A stretch of 64,000 nucleotides of DNA, taken from positions 56,541,689-56,605,688 of the forward strand of contig NW_026622797.1 in the NCBI RefSeq assembly GCF_023065955.2. The letters are read 5' to 3'. Position numbers and translations under genes: made by a program. Origin of the DNA: Ursus arctos (lineage: Eukaryota > Chordata > Mammalia > Carnivora > Ursidae). Under the pieces are notes generated by a model. The model did not search any database. It was not told where the DNA came from and saw nothing but the letters and a program-made list of their open reading frames with translations. Shown here piece after piece: positions 12,409 to 24,589 of this stretch; position 1 is the first letter of the stretch; each line of letters starts with the position of its first letter.

Positions 12409-12584
12409 TTTTTTAAATTTTTTTAAAGGTTTATTTATTTCTTTGAGAGAGAGAGAGAGTGAGAGCAAACTCCTCACTGAACACAGAGCCCACTGCAGGG
12501 CTCGATTTCATGACCCAAGAGATCATTACCTGAGCCAAAATCACGAGTCAGACACTTAACCTACTGAGCCACCCAGGCAGCCCA
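12409..12584 (-). mobile_element. SINEC, antisense, perfect 15-bp target duplication
   Basis: 'tgttaagccaattta' occurs at 12394-12408 and again at 12586-12600. Between the two lies an antisense SINE ending 'gagccacccaggcagccc' at its tRNA-like side. The T-rich side is 'ttttttaaaggtttatttat'. Confidence 0.96.
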
Positions 12585-12666
12585 CTGTTAAGCCAATTTA
12601 ACAAACATAATGATTCATATCCAATTGCCTTACCTCACGAAAAGTGTTAGCCATTATTCCATTTCT

Positions 12667-12874
12667 TTTCTTTTCTTTTTTTTTTTAGATTTTATGTATT
12701 TATTTGACAGAGAGACAGCCAGCGAGAGAGGGAACACAAGCAGCGGGAGTGGGAGAGGAAGAAGCAGGCTCCCAGCGGAGCAGGGAGCCCGATGTGGGGC
12801 TCAGTCCCAGGACCCTGGGATCACGCCCTGAGCTGAAGGCAGATGCTCAACGACTGAGCCACCCAGGCGCCCCA
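12667..12874 (-). mobile_element. SINEC, young subfamily, antisense
   Basis: The body carries 'gacagccagcgagagaggga' and 'gggagaggaagaagcaggct', which mark the young arctoid/ursid subfamily. 'tccatttct' flanks it at 12658-12666 and 12875-12883. Two short reading frames in this interval run through the SINE and are not genes. Confidence 0.96.
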
Positions 12875-12960
12875 TCCATTTCTATATTTTAGCAAGAACA
12901 AAAATGTTTCTCCAACGAATGAAAGTAAATAAATTTATTTTAAAAATATCAATTATTTCA

Positions 12961-13167
12961 GGGCACCTGGGTGGCTCAGTCGTTAAGCATCTGCCTTCAG
13001 CTCAGGGCGTGATCCTGGCATTATGGGATCGAGCCCCGCATCAGGCTCCTCCACTGGGAGCCTGCTTCTTCCCCTCCCACTCCCCCTGCTTGTGTTCCTC
13101 TCTCTCTGGCTGTTTCTCTCTCTGTCAAATAAATAAATAAAATCTATAAAAAAAAATATATATATAT
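12961..13167 (+). mobile_element. SINEC with TA-repeat tail
   Basis: The sense copy starts 'gggcacctgggtggctcag'. The A-tail passes into (TA)n at about 13157-13170. A 15-bp target duplication with one mismatch flanks it (12946-12960 and 13168-13182). Confidence 0.96.
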
Positions 13168-13558
13168 ATATCAGTTATTTCATCATTATCTTATCCTTTT
13201 AAATTTCTACCTTGCATATTTTATAATACATATACTATAGGACATGTATACATAATTCATAAATAAATATAATAGAGATATATATTTAAAGAATTGTATG
13301 CATGTATTTTTTACAAATAGACATATTAAACAAATATTTTTTAAAACTATGGCTTTCACAAATGACACTTTTAGGGCCCAACTTTGTATGAACTTCTTTC
13401 TTTGGGTAGTTATCTAGTTGTACTTCATTGTTTAACCAGAAAGTGGTATGTACCCCTCTGTGTTCTATGTGTTCAAAATATTAGGAATTATGTTACAAAT
13501 CCAGTCATTGATCAGAGGTAGCTTCATAAAAGATTCAGTACATTTTCTAAACAGATCT

Positions 13559-13756
13559 TTTTTTTTTTTTTTTAAGATTTTATTTATTTATTTGACAGAG
13601 AGAGAGCACAACTAGGCAGAGTGGTAGACAGAGGGAGATGGAGAAGCAGGCTCCCCACTGAACAGAAAGCCTGATGCGGTACTCGATCCCAGGACCCTGA
13701 GATCATGACCTGAGCCGAAGACAGACGCCTAACCCACTGAACCACCCAGGTGCCCC
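13559..13756 (-). mobile_element. SINEC, antisense
   Basis: A poly-T run at 13559-13573 is the antisense tail. The tRNA-like side ends 'gaaccacccaggtgcccc'. Flanks 'taaacagatc' (13548) and 'taaaccgatc' (13757) are a target duplication with one mismatch. Confidence 0.95.
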
Positions 13757-14075
13757 TAAACCGATCATTTTTAACCAACATATAAACAAATCATAACTAA
13801 GTTTCCTTTAAAATACTTGATTGTTTTACCATATAACTATGATTAAAATCAGTCTTATAAATGAGCACTGCCACTTTCTATTTGTATTTTGCTAATGTTC
13901 TAGGAGAGAAATCTTGAGATAATAACCTGTTTTATACATTTGTATCTTTCTAATAATAAATTTAAATTATTAGAAAGTTTATGTATTTTATAAACTTCTT
14001 GGGATCCAAAATGCTTAATACAATGAGCAATGTACAATTGCAACATTGTACATATAAATTTAAAGTAAACATTAA

Positions 14076-14272
14076 GGGGCGCCTGGGTGGCACAGCGGTT
14101 AAGCGTCTGCCTTCGGCTCAGGGCGTGATCCCGGCGTTATGGGATCGAGTCACACATCGGGCTCCTCCACTGTGAGCCTGCTTCTTCCTCTCCCACTCCC
14201 CCTGCTTGTGTTCCCTCTCTCACTGGCTGTCTCTATCTCTGTCAAATAAATAAATAAAATCTTAAAAAAAAA
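14076..14272 (+). mobile_element. SINEC, young copy, perfect 14-bp target duplication
   Basis: The near-intact head is 'ggggcgcctgggtggcacag' and the body 'gggcgtgatcccggcgttat'. 'aaagtaaacattaa' occurs at 14062-14075 and 14273-14286. The exact duplication and intact body point to recent insertion. Confidence 0.97.
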
Positions 14273-14286
14273 AAAGTAAACATTAA

Positions 14287-15867
14287 ATAATAATCACATT
14301 AATAATTCTACATAGAGAATTTTGCTATACTTAATATTCATTTTATTTATGCCACTCAGAACAATCTGATCACAATATTCTACAGAATTGGGAGGGATAC
14401 TAAAGATCTTCCCCATTAGCTTCACTTCACAAATAAGGCAGCAGGGTCTAAGAAATGTGCTAGTTAGGGGTAAAGAAGCCAGAATGTGTAAATCTTTATC
14501 CAGTACTTTCTCAATTAAAGTGCATGAATGCATGGTCCCACTGGTGAATTAAATTATAATAATCTGTTATTGGGATAGAGAATTTCCAATGATAAATAAA
14601 TTCTTAAAATACTCCCTTTCTTGTAAGGTAATTATAATGAGTATTCCCAGTCCCATAAGATATTTACTTGGTACCACAGCAACTTTCATAAAGCCCAGGG
14701 AACTGGATGTTCATAAAAACTCCTGCAAGTTTCCTATAATCACTTAGTATGATAGCTGAATTGATAAGGTCTCTAACATGATTTCCACTATAAAAAGAAT
14801 ACATCATCTTCTAGTCAAAATTTTGTTCTAGTTTTATGAATCCTGCTCTACTGGATATTTTTTGTTGATTGCCTGCCTGCAATGCATTACACCTTCTTCT
14901 TGTATTAGCAATCTATTTTTTGTTTTGTTCTGTTTAAAGATCTACTCCTCCCCAACTCTCAGACCATGTTCTTACCTAGATAAACAAAAAACACAATAGT
15001 CTCTTTTGCTGTAAATACGAGAACAAAGGCAACTCAAGAAGACCTTGAGAAGATGATGGGACTGGCCCTGCTGCAGCAACATTACCCCCACCTGAGGCCT
15101 GAGAATGCTCTTCATCCTCCACCCCCTCATTGCCCCCTTCATCCTTTCGTGATAAGGCACAAGTCTCCTCCCATGCCAGAATCCTTGACAGTATTTCCTG
15201 TTAAATCTGAAAAAAGTCACTCTCTGTCATGCCAGGGGTTGTATAAATCACAGAAGGGCTAACATGTCACAAATGTTAGTTATGTTCACCTCTTTATTTA
15301 TGTGCAAAATTATGATGGAAAATTGAAAGCAACAATCATAAGGATGCTCACTGGGATAGTGCCATATACAACCAACCAGTTTTTCTCATTTCCTTATTGA
15401 TATCATTAGATGAAATGATACAGTTTCAATTGTTGCAACAAGTCTTTCCATCTCTCCTCACAGACATCGCTTCATCAATAGGTTAAAGTTTTACCTTTCA
15501 ATTTTGGCTGAAATATACTAAAACAAAGAGGTACCATGCTAAAGTTTTGGTTTTCATATCTGGAATTATTATTGATGAATAATAAATAATTTATTATTGA
15601 TTTTCATATAGTCCATAGTCTGTCTTTTCAAATTTTACCAGTATTCCATTTTGAATAGATGAATACATTTTTATTACAAAGTATCAATTCTTTAAAAGTT
15701 TGTTCATATAGCCCATCTTATGTAATTTTCCAATTTGTAAATAATAGAACCTATAAATGTAGATTTTTAAAATATGAATAATATACTTTCATCATTTGTA
15801 CAATCTTCACAATGTTGAGTTAGTAACAATTTTGGGCCACAAGACCTTTAAGTACCTATTAGACCAG
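14287..15867. other. Mostly unique stretch, no gene seen
   Basis: No gene is recognised. 15040-15200 is less AT-rich and gives overlapping short open frames on both strands, with no recognisable protein. A faint MIR-like segment may lie near 14400-14510. Confidence 0.5.
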
Positions 15868-16028
15868 TGCTTCTCAAGCTTCATTGCACATATGCATTAC
15901 CTGAGGATCTTGTTAAAATGTAGATTCTGATTCAGTAAATCTGGGTTAGAGCCAGAGAATCTGCATTTCTAACAACCTCCAAGAAAATGTCAATGCTGCT
16001 GGTCCTCGGAACACACTCTGAACAGTAA
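15868..16028 (+). mobile_element. MER5-type hAT-Charlie DNA transposon
   Basis: It starts 'cagtgcttctcaagcttcat' and contains 'gattctgattcagtaaatct' and 'gagaatctgcatttctaaca', the hallmark blocks of MER5A/B. It is non-autonomous and long immobile. The right terminus is eroded. 'tattagac' before and 'tagtagac' after may be the decayed 8-bp target duplication. Confidence 0.85.
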
Positions 16029-17000
16029 GTTAGTAGACTATGAAACTAATATCTGTTGTACTTCTAGACAACTTTACTATCCTAATTGTGTTTGGAATCA
16101 AGAGCTGAACTAAATATTCCTTCCTCTTAACTGTAAGAGGCTTAGATATATGCACAAGTTTCCTCAAGTAGGAAATGCTTAATACCATGTGCTATATTAA
16201 TGCAACCAATGACCTTATAAATACATTGAAAGTCCATTTCAACACACATTTTTTTTTCTATACACATGCACAAGTCCATAGATCATGAATTGCTTGGTAA
16301 CATCTAAATGTCATTTTCTCCAGGCCTATGTAAGTGTTCTACAGAAAATAACATAGGATTAAAAATAAAACTTTGAAAACCAAAGGAATCCTGTAAGACA
16401 GCACAGCAATTCCACAACTAATTGTGTTTCTTTTACAAAGAAATGGTATTTAATACAATTTCCTAAATTCAGCTAAGATGTACCAGAGAATAGAAAAAAT
16501 AGTCCCAATTTTGTATGTTCTACTCCTTAGTGGTGATCTGAGTCTTTTCTTGCTCCTCAAAAACAGGTTCAAAAAGCAAAGATTTAAACCACTCCACAGG
16601 ATATGTAAGTGTGCATATTTGGCTAAGTTCAGGTAACTGCAGAATTACTTTCTTTCATTGAAATCCTAGTTTGCCTTCTATCAACGTTCCTTTAAAATCT
16701 TTAGATGCTTGCTTTCCAAATGACTTAAGATTAAGATTTCTAGGTCTGCCTGAGCACCTCTGAAGTAATTTTGCTGTTAAAGAAGCAAACCATTGTCAAA
16801 AACTAAGATGTACCTATCTAATTGGAATTAAAACTACTGTTTAACTTGTAAAAAGAAAAAAAAGTACATGATTAATTCATTTTAAGTATCTTTACCACTC
16901 ACCCTCACCCTCCCTTCCCCTCCCAAAAAAGATAAATTGTTTGAACAGATGCTTATTAGAATCAAAACCTTCTAATCATTTGTTTACAAAGACTCAAAAT
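16029..17000. other. AT-rich unique stretch, no gene seen
   Basis: No repeat or gene is recognised between the MER5 copy and the next SINE. Confidence 0.55.
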
Positions 17001-17016
17001 AACCTTACAAGCTTCT

Positions 17017-17018
17017 TC

Positions 17019-17049
<31 letters not shown>

Positions 17050-17222
17050 AGAGAGAGAGCAGGGCATGGGTGGGGGCTAGGGGCAGAGGGAGAAGGAATC
17101 TTAAGCAGGCTCCACACCCAGATTGGAGTCTCATGTAGGACTTGATCTCAGGTCCCTGCGATCACGACCTGAGCCGAAATCAAGAGTCAGATGCTCAATC
17201 CACTGAGCCACCCAGGTGCCCC
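17017..17222 (-). mobile_element. SINEC, antisense, long poly-T tail
   Basis: A T-run of roughly 25 bp (about 17019-17043) is the antisense tail. The tRNA side ends 'gagccacccaggtgcccc'. The 16-bp flanks at 17001-17016 and 17223-17238 differ at one base. Confidence 0.96.
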
Positions 17223-17991
17223 AACCTTGCAAGCTTCTAATTACTAGGTTATGGGTATTGATTTTATTTAAGAATAAATAAATGAAATCCTACTTCAATG
17301 TCATTGAAATAAGTTTACTTATACCTCTTTAAAAACTGAGATAGCCACTTATTTAAAAGGAATTAAATGCATATTTCTATATTAATAAAAATATATGACA
17401 GAAAATTTAATCAGTTAATTATAATTAACATATATCTGAAAGAGAGTTACATATGTTTCTAAATAAGTAGCAAAACACTGCATATTTATTTATTTTTCAC
17501 TGCATATTTAAAATACCTCATGAATGTTTGGTTCTTTCTTGGAAAGAAGGTTGAACAGAATAGATGAAAGAGACTGAAATGTCTACATTCTTTGCTACAT
17601 TCTTTGCACTGTGCTGTGCACATAGTAGTGACATTTCAACAGTCATCTCCAATGATTCATGCTAAGAGAGCAAAGCAATAGAGCAGAAAATACCAAATTG
17701 CAAATAATACAAATATCATTTGGAATGCATGTGTTGCTTTCTATTTGATTATAAATACTCTTGATATTTTGGAGTTTATATGCAGAGCTTCAAACCAAAT
17801 TACAAAGCCAAGGTTAATATATAATTCAGAAGCAGATGGAGAGCTTCCCAGATTCCTCATTCTCTACCTGGATCATTCCCTCTTCCTTCTTTGTACCCAT
17901 TCATCCCAAGCTACAGAGACAAGGGAGTCTGAGCTTCTCCATAACTCCTTAAGCTTTCAGTTCAGAGCAAGAAGATAACTGCTCATTTGTG

Positions 17992-18197
17992 GGGTGTTTT
18001 TTTTTTTTTTTTTAGATTTTATTTATTTATTTGAGAGAGAGAGAGAGCACGTATGTGCAGGGGGGAGGGGCAAAGGGAAAGGAAGGAGCAGACTCCCTGC
18101 TGACCAGGGAGCCCGATGTGGGGCTCGATCCCAGGACCCCAGGATCATGATATGAACCAAAGGCAGATGTTTAACCAACTGAGCCACCCAGGTGCCC
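17992..18197 (-). mobile_element. SINEC, antisense, perfect 13-bp target duplication
   Basis: 'ctgctcatttgtg' occurs at 17979-17991 and 18198-18210. The antisense tail is a T-run at 17997-18014. A short open frame on the minus strand runs through the element and is not a gene. Confidence 0.96.
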
Positions 18198-18487
18198 CTG
18201 CTCATTTGTGTTTAAAAAGATATTTGCTGTTAGCTTTGAGAGTAGTCTTCCAACATCCTCAACTTTCAGCTTTTAATGGCTAACTCATATATATATATAG
18301 TCACTCAACACACACAGCATTCAAAAACTAGGGAATTAATAGTTCAGTGTTTAAAAAAAATCCAATTTACATGTACTAAAGATCTGATCTTTAAGTGACC
18401 TTAAGTCTTATCTGGCACTCTAGCGTATGTAAACAAATAACATCCACTGTGGTCAGGTTGGTTAGGGGCTTGTAAACATCATAAAAT

Positions 18488-18660
18488 TTCCTCCTCACAG
18501 CTTTCTCTGGCAGGTACTATCAAATGCATTTTTTAGGTGAAGAAATTGAGGCTTGAAGAAGTTAAATAATTTATCTAAAGTCATACAGACATAAAATGTC
18601 AGAGATGGAATTCAAAGTCTCTCTAAAACCTGATGCTCTTTTCAACATACAAACTGATTC
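18488..18660 (-). mobile_element. MIR SINE, antisense
   Basis: 'gtgaagaaattgaggcttga' leads into 'aatttatctaaagtcataca', the antisense MIR core. Both ends are diffuse. Confidence 0.75.
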
Positions 18661-18984
18661 CAAGAGAAGGTACAGGACTTACTAAATAAAAATAAGTTAT
18701 AATACCATCCAGGCTAAGAGTCTCTGGTATAAACGTATCTTTGAACTAACGTATCACAATTATTTCATGGAACTGAGACATTTGCATTCATATGTTGGTA
18801 TCCTAAAAAGGAAACTCCTAAGGATTGGGAATATACAAGCTTATTATATAATCAAAGCAAAGTGAGAGTTGACAAAATTTAGAAGTCTCATGTTTCTCTA
18901 TATAAGCTGTGACATAAAGCTTTGCTTTATTCCATTTTCTTATAATATTAAGGGATGGATTAGTCTCTAGTACTTCCTTCACTT

Positions 18985-19168
18985 AAATTTACTTAACACT
19001 TTATGTTTTCAGAATTTGTACTAACTGGAATTATGGTCTCTTGTTTGCATTGAACTTCAAGATCCTGAAGAGCAGAAATTCATCTTATTCTCTCTGAGAC
19101 TTGAGCAGCACCCAGCATACCATCTAACAAGTTTTGAGAACTCAATAAATCTTTGTTAAATTTAATTT
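18985..19168 (+). mobile_element. LINE L2 3' end
   Basis: 'cttcaagatcctgaagagca' followed by 'gcagcacccagcataccatc' and 'actcaataaatctttgttaa' is the characteristic terminal segment of L2 in sense orientation. Confidence 0.75.
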
Positions 19169-19599
19169 TTCTTATAAGCTTTAATTTGCTCTAAAGTGAT
19201 CCTCCCATTGAAATGAAGATTAAATAGTGAAACAAAATACACACACATACATGTATATATGTATCAGTAAACTTATTATTTGATCCCATATGGACATAAC
19301 AACTACTTTGCTTATTTTTCCCACTTCTCTAGTTTCTTTGAAGGCATATACAATGATAAGCAGACAATTAACTATTGTCTTCCAGCTTTTTCTATTATTG
19401 TAATATATGGTAAATTCAAAATAACGTATGTTTATGTGAGTTATGATCCATGATGCTAAAACTAGTACTTGGGATCTCATCATTAAGTTAAACCTAGAAT
19501 TTATTAGCATTAACTTCTCCCCAAAACTCAGTCCCTTGCCTCCCGCTAGGGGCATTATCCTGACTTTCATATTTACTGTTTCTCTTGTCTCCTTTTAAA

Positions 19600-19838
19600 A
19601 ATAGTTTCAACAGGTATTTCTGTATTGCTAAGTATGGCATAGCTTAGTTTTTTATTCTATTTAAGCTTTGGAAAATGGGACTATATGTGGTCCTTTACAA
19701 TTTGTATTTTTCATTCCACATTATGATTCTATAATTCATCTTTCTTTATTTTAACCATAATCCATTCATACTTACATCCACTGATTAATATCCCATTGTC
19801 CAAATATATACATCTTCATCTTTTTTAACTTTAAAGTT
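19600..19838 (-). mobile_element. Old L1 (L1M) 3' fragment, antisense
   Basis: 'tttttcattccacattatga' through 'ttcatcttt' and 'aatccattcatacttacatc' to 'atatcccattgtccaaatat' is the order seen in antisense L1M 3' ends. The following SINE at 19856 interrupts or abuts it. Confidence 0.6.
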
Positions 19839-19855
19839 TTTGGATTTTTTCTTTA

Positions 19856-20050
19856 TTTTTTTTTAAGATTTTATTTATTTATTTGACAGAGAGAGAGACA
19901 GCCAGCGAGAGAGGGAACACAAGCAGGGGAAGTGGGAGAGGAAGAAGCAGGCTCCCAGTGGAGGAGCCTGATGCGGGGCTCGATCCCATAGCCAGGATCA
20001 CGCCCTGAGCCAGAGGCAGACGCTTAACAACTGAGCCACCCAGGCGCCCC
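19856..20050 (-). mobile_element. SINEC, young subfamily, antisense, perfect 15-bp target duplication
   Basis: 'tggattttttcttta' occurs at 19841-19855 and 20051-20065. The body carries the ursid-type 'gacagccagcgagagaggga'. Confidence 0.97.
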
Positions 20051-20296
20051 TGGATTTTTTCTTTAAACCTAAGTACTCAAAATTCTGATGAAAACCTAAG
20101 TAGTGGGAAATATTTCTAATATATGCATAAAATTACATCATTGAGATATGTAAGCATACATACAACAAATAGATACATCTCTAAGGCAATAACCAATTAT
20201 CCCTCTAAAACTAAGTAACTCTTCTGCTCTTTGGAGTAGCACAATTTATTAAAATAAAGTGCTCTCTAATTAAAGTACCTATTATGTGTAGTTTTA

Positions 20297-20519
20297 TTTA
20301 TTTTATTTTTTTTTAAGATTTTTTATTTATTTGACAGAGATAGAGACAGCCAGCGAGAGAGGGAACACAAGCAGGGGAGTGGGAGAGGAAGAAGCAGGCT
20401 TCCAGCGGAGGAGCCTGATGTGGGGCTCGATCCCAGAATGTGGGGCTCGATCCCAGAATGCCAGGATCACGCCCTGAGCAGAAGGCAGATGCTTAACAAC
20501 TGAGTCACCCAGACGCCCC
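20297..20519 (-). mobile_element. SINEC, young subfamily, antisense, with internal 20-bp duplication
   Basis: The 13-bp flank 'atgtgtagtttta' occurs at 20284-20296 and 20520-20532. Inside the body the 20-mer 'tggggctcgatcccagaatg' occurs twice in tandem (20421-20460), so the copy is longer than its neighbours. Confidence 0.97.
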
Positions 20520-20532
20520 ATGTGTAGTTTTA

Positions 20533-21574
20533 AACGACAGACTTTCCAAACTAATAGTGATTATATATGCAAAGAACATGAATTTCTGAATGAGGTTCTA
20601 GGACTCAATGTATGATTTCAAGATTCCTAAAATAGTTAATCAAATTTTCAAAGGCCATGAAAAATAAAACGTCTGATCCTAACAGTCATGTTTAACAAAT
20701 ACACGAAAGAATTCATGTGAACACGGTGGTCCCGTTTCCAAGCTTCGTGGAAAGTCACATGGTTATCCTTCCCACTTTCCACAGAGAACAGTCTGAATAA
20801 TTCAAGAGAACATCACTCTAATAATACTAACACAGGATTTTCATCAGTGAAGCATTTCCAACCTAATTTAGATAAATCTCAAATTAGTATAATGGTTTAC
20901 TTGGTATGAAAACCTAAAATGCACTTGGTATCAGACTAATTTTTGCAAAATGTCCCTTATATCTTTACCCAACTCATAAATCTCACAAAATATGCACATA
21001 GGTGTACAGTTTGAAGACCTTTGAATTTATAAAACTCTTAGTCTTTTAAAATACATCAGGAGCTAACAGTATTGGCAGCTGCTTTCCAAATTAGAAAGAA
21101 AAGCTCTATTGATCTTTCCCAATCGCTAGTCTACCCAGTCAAGAAATGAAAACGAAAATGAAAACACCTGTAAATGATGATTTTAATTGCATTTTCATGG
21201 AACTTTGCTTTTTCTAAACTATGTATTCATCTAGTATACATAAAGCCAAAAACATAAGTGGAAGTTGAAAATTTCAGTCCTAAAATCACAAATTTAGAAA
21301 TATCCATGTTTGTACCTTTTAAAAAAACATTTTAAATAAATGTTTGGAGTCATTCAGGCATAGAACACACATTCTCTATACTTCTATAGTATATTGAAGA
21401 ATTAAGGCAATGAAAAGGAAATAGATATTTAAATTTCATATGAAAATAAAAATTTTTTAAAAAGAAACATTTAGTCCAACTTTTTTCATTTTGAAAAAAA
21501 TCACACTCTCTGAAATGAAGTCTTAATTCTCAAGAAGAATGTTCCTAACTTAAGAGTGGCCCAGTAGGGGTGTT
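20533..21574. other. Unique stretch, no gene; ISRE-like motif inside
   Basis: No mobile element or gene is recognised. At 21148-21165 three direct GAAAAN units occur in phase, resembling an interferon regulatory factor site (see findings). Confidence 0.5.
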
Positions 21575-21800
21575 CAGCCTGTGGGTGCTAGGGTTAGCTG
21601 CCTGGGTTTAGAAGCTAGCTTCACCACCCCATACCTGGATAAGGTAATGAATCTCGGTATGCATTATCCTCCTCATCTGAAGAATGAGAATAATTACAGT
21701 ATATATTTCACTGAATGACAATAAGCATTAAATTAGTTAATTTATGCAAAGCACTATAGTGATGCCTAGTACATAGTGAGTACTCAAAAAAGTTTGTATT
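21575..21800 (+). mobile_element. MIR SINE, nearly full length
   Basis: 'ttagctgcctgggtttagaa' opens the recognisable body. 'atgaatctcggtatgcatta' and 'cctcctcatctgaagaatga' are the core region. 'tgcctagtacatagtgagta' is the 3' part. It is one of the longest MIR copies in the window. Confidence 0.85.
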
Positions 21801-24194
21801 TTGATTATTAATTTGCAATTTGTTAGCATATTCAGTATATTCTGTCTTAAAACTTTTATGTGCCTTTTAAATTTTTACTTTTAATATATTTTAGCATAAA
21901 AAAAACTTTATTAAGGGAATGATTAGAGATTGCCACTCCTTTTGCTCCACCTTTCAGACAAAAAATAAAATGTCTTCTGCTTTTTAAGTTTTTCAAGTAG
22001 CTGTTGTCTGTACAAGAGATTGTGTAAGTCTACTCTGCTTTAGCGTCTTATCTTAGAATTGAGAGTTAACTGTCCTTTTTCCCTCCCTTACATCTCAATT
22101 TAAATTGGTACATTAGCTAATACATTTGGGACTTTGTGAAACAAGACCAAGGGGACTCCCATGCATTCACTAAGGAAATGTCTATGTAATATGAATGGTA
22201 TTTTTCTGGTGCCATTACCTCACTTTTCCATGCCTAGTACAATAGGACCAATCACATTTTTAGTTTAGTGCTGCTGCTAATAACTACAGAAGTCAGAGAG
22301 ATCTGAAGCATTGAAGGATGGAGTCAGCAGGCCTGAGAGAAGGTGTGGAAACACACTTCACTTTTCTCTAAGGAAGTACCAGGCTATAGCCGGCTGATCA
22401 GTGTAGGGAAACTTCCACAAGTCATTGGCAAAGGACATCAGCTTGAGCAACATTTTCCAAGTAAACAACAAATGAACTTCTCTTAGCACAAAACGTGCCA
22501 GATCCTAGAAGACGTGAAAGCAGTGCCACAGAAAACTCATAAAGGAAATGAAACATGGAAATGTATGTTAACTGAACAATGTAGAAAATAAAAATAATGC
22601 AATCCTTGGCAATCTAAGACATCAGATCCACCAAAGACTACATAAACAGTATTTTTTAAACAAGGCCAGAACTGCACTTTACCTAGTAAGGTTTTTCCCT
22701 AAAACAAACAAAAATTATTTTCCTAGTACACCTATTTCAAGAAATACTGACTTAATAAAATAGGACATTTGAATTGCAAAAACTAACCATTTCTCGTTCC
22801 TCTCTACAACTCACCATGATTGTGTCTAGGAACACATTCTTTTATGCAAATTTCTGATGGTATGTGGGAAATATATAGCTCACACAAGGGGTATTCGGGC
22901 TACAAAACTAATAGGTGACTTCTTGCTTGAATAAGATTTTGCCTTATTTCTTTATGCATAATCTCACAAGCTCCACAAAAAATTTAAAACAATTTACAAT
23001 GAATGCAATAATCAATAAAACAGTATATTTTATATAATACCTGTTTAACTGAAGATTCTATTGCTAAATACAAGCTGTCAACTCCTAATCCTGGCTATAA
23101 TAACCAACCTAATAAAATTTACATTGTTGCTCTTATCCTGTGTATCACTAACATAAAATGTAAAGGTATTTCAAATGAAAAAATAAGTCCGAAAGAAAAA
23201 AAACTATTAAAAATTTTATAGTGGTAAAATCTGAATTATGGTAGTGGGTTTTTTCTTAATTTTCTATAGTTTCCATATTCTTCTATAGTCATATCTTAAA
23301 TCAGAAAAAAAAAATCAAAATGTAGCTTACTGACCTGGTAACATGATTCATATCTTTGTACCTGAGTATTATTAATGACAAATGATCCCTTGTAAAGCAC
23401 AACATTTTAAATATATTTTATCTATATCTCAGGGAACTAGAAAAAATTCCATGCAATATTTAGGGTGTTCCATGGATTAATGCAATTACTTGAGTGGGAC
23501 CAAAGATAAAATACGTAATTAAATATTACCCACTTTCCAATTTCTATGATATAGATATATAGCCTCAGTTTGTCTATAAAATAAAAGGAATACTATTTAA
23601 AGAAGTCTCTTAGTTAAACCATGATGCTACAAGTTGCTTTCTCCATGGTTTGTACCTTCCTGATAACCTCCGCAGAGCATTTTTAGATAAGCCTATCTTC
23701 TCCCTCCTCCTTGTTACACTATCTTGCCTGCTTCTAAATCCAATCTAGAATATGAGGAGGTATAGAGTTTGGTTAAAAGAAAACCATACGCAAGACCAAA
23801 ATTTTACTAATTAAAAACCGAGGAGAGTGTCAAATCACATGAGGAGTTTTGGTCAAGCCAAAGAAAGAGTAGAGAGGAACACTCCAAAACTTACATCATG
23901 AAACATAGATAAAATAAATTTAGACTGGGAGATGTGTAAGGGTACTAAACACCTCCTTTAACCATCAAAAATCACAGCAAACTATCAAGAAAAATGTCAA
24001 ATTAGAATAACTTCTTTGGGTACCTTCCAAGAATAGCTAGTTACAAAATGTATGCCTAGGGAATGGAATTAATTTGCTTTTCAGTTAATCATTTGTTGCT
24101 GGGCTGTCTATCAAAAATGATGACTTTGGATAAGTAATTCAGTTCAAATTTCCTTCAAAAACTCAGTAAGATTTAGGAGATCAAAGAGCCTCTC
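21801..24194. other. Long unique AT-rich stretch, no gene seen
   Basis: No repeat family or gene is recognised in about 2.4 kb. 22260-22510 is somewhat less AT-rich and shows no open frame of note. Such repeat-poor blocks can hold conserved regulatory DNA, but I cannot test conservation. Confidence 0.5.
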
Positions 24195-24371
24195 CTCATT
24201 TTTCCCTCCCTTTTTCCTACTATTCATAGTGAAATGTCTTGAAAAAGAGTAGTCTACTGTACCTGAGCTCTCATCTCCTACTTATCAATTTACTCTGGAG
24301 TGGATCCTAACTCCGAGCCTCCCTGCATCTCCACTGAAACTGTTCTCACCAAGGTTAACAATGAACACTTT
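24195..24371 (+). mobile_element. LINE L2, left part, split by a SINE
   Basis: 'gagctctcatctcctactta' and 'tgttctcaccaaggttaaca' match an internal L2 segment in sense orientation. The element continues at 24590 beyond the SINE. It is mutated and cannot be coding. Confidence 0.7.
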
Positions 24372-24574
24372 AGGGGTGCCTGGGTAGCGCAGTCGTTGAG
24401 CGTCTGCCTTCGGCTCAGGGTGTGATCCCGGCGTTCCGGGATCGAGTCCCACATCGGGCTCCTCCGCTGTGAGCCTGCTTCTTCCTCTCCCACTCCCCCT
24501 GCTTGTGTTCCCTCCCTCTCTGGCTGTCTCTGTCAAATAAATAAATAAAATCTTAAAAAAAAAAAAAAAAAAAA
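24372..24574 (+). mobile_element. SINEC, young, nested in L2, perfect 15-bp target duplication
   Basis: 'aacaatgaacacttt' occurs at 24357-24371 and 24575-24589. The body is close to the young subfamily and the tail is a pure A-run of over 20. A 122-codon minus-strand frame across 24285-24653 is a read-through of this SINE. Confidence 0.97.
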
Positions 24575-24589
24575 AACAATGAACACTTT

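Noticed and set aside
14076..14150. tRNA-like head of SINE copies
   Set aside because: The SINE heads derive from tRNA-Lys and can look like tRNA genes. They lack an intact cloverleaf and sit on SINE bodies, so they are not tRNA genes.
14400..14510. Possible antisense MIR
   Set aside because: Only a faint likeness to the core; not separable from chance by eye.
19220..19570. 116-codon minus-strand frame
   Set aside because: No recognisable family. AT-rich with hydrophobic runs typical of random translation; it begins close to an L2 end.
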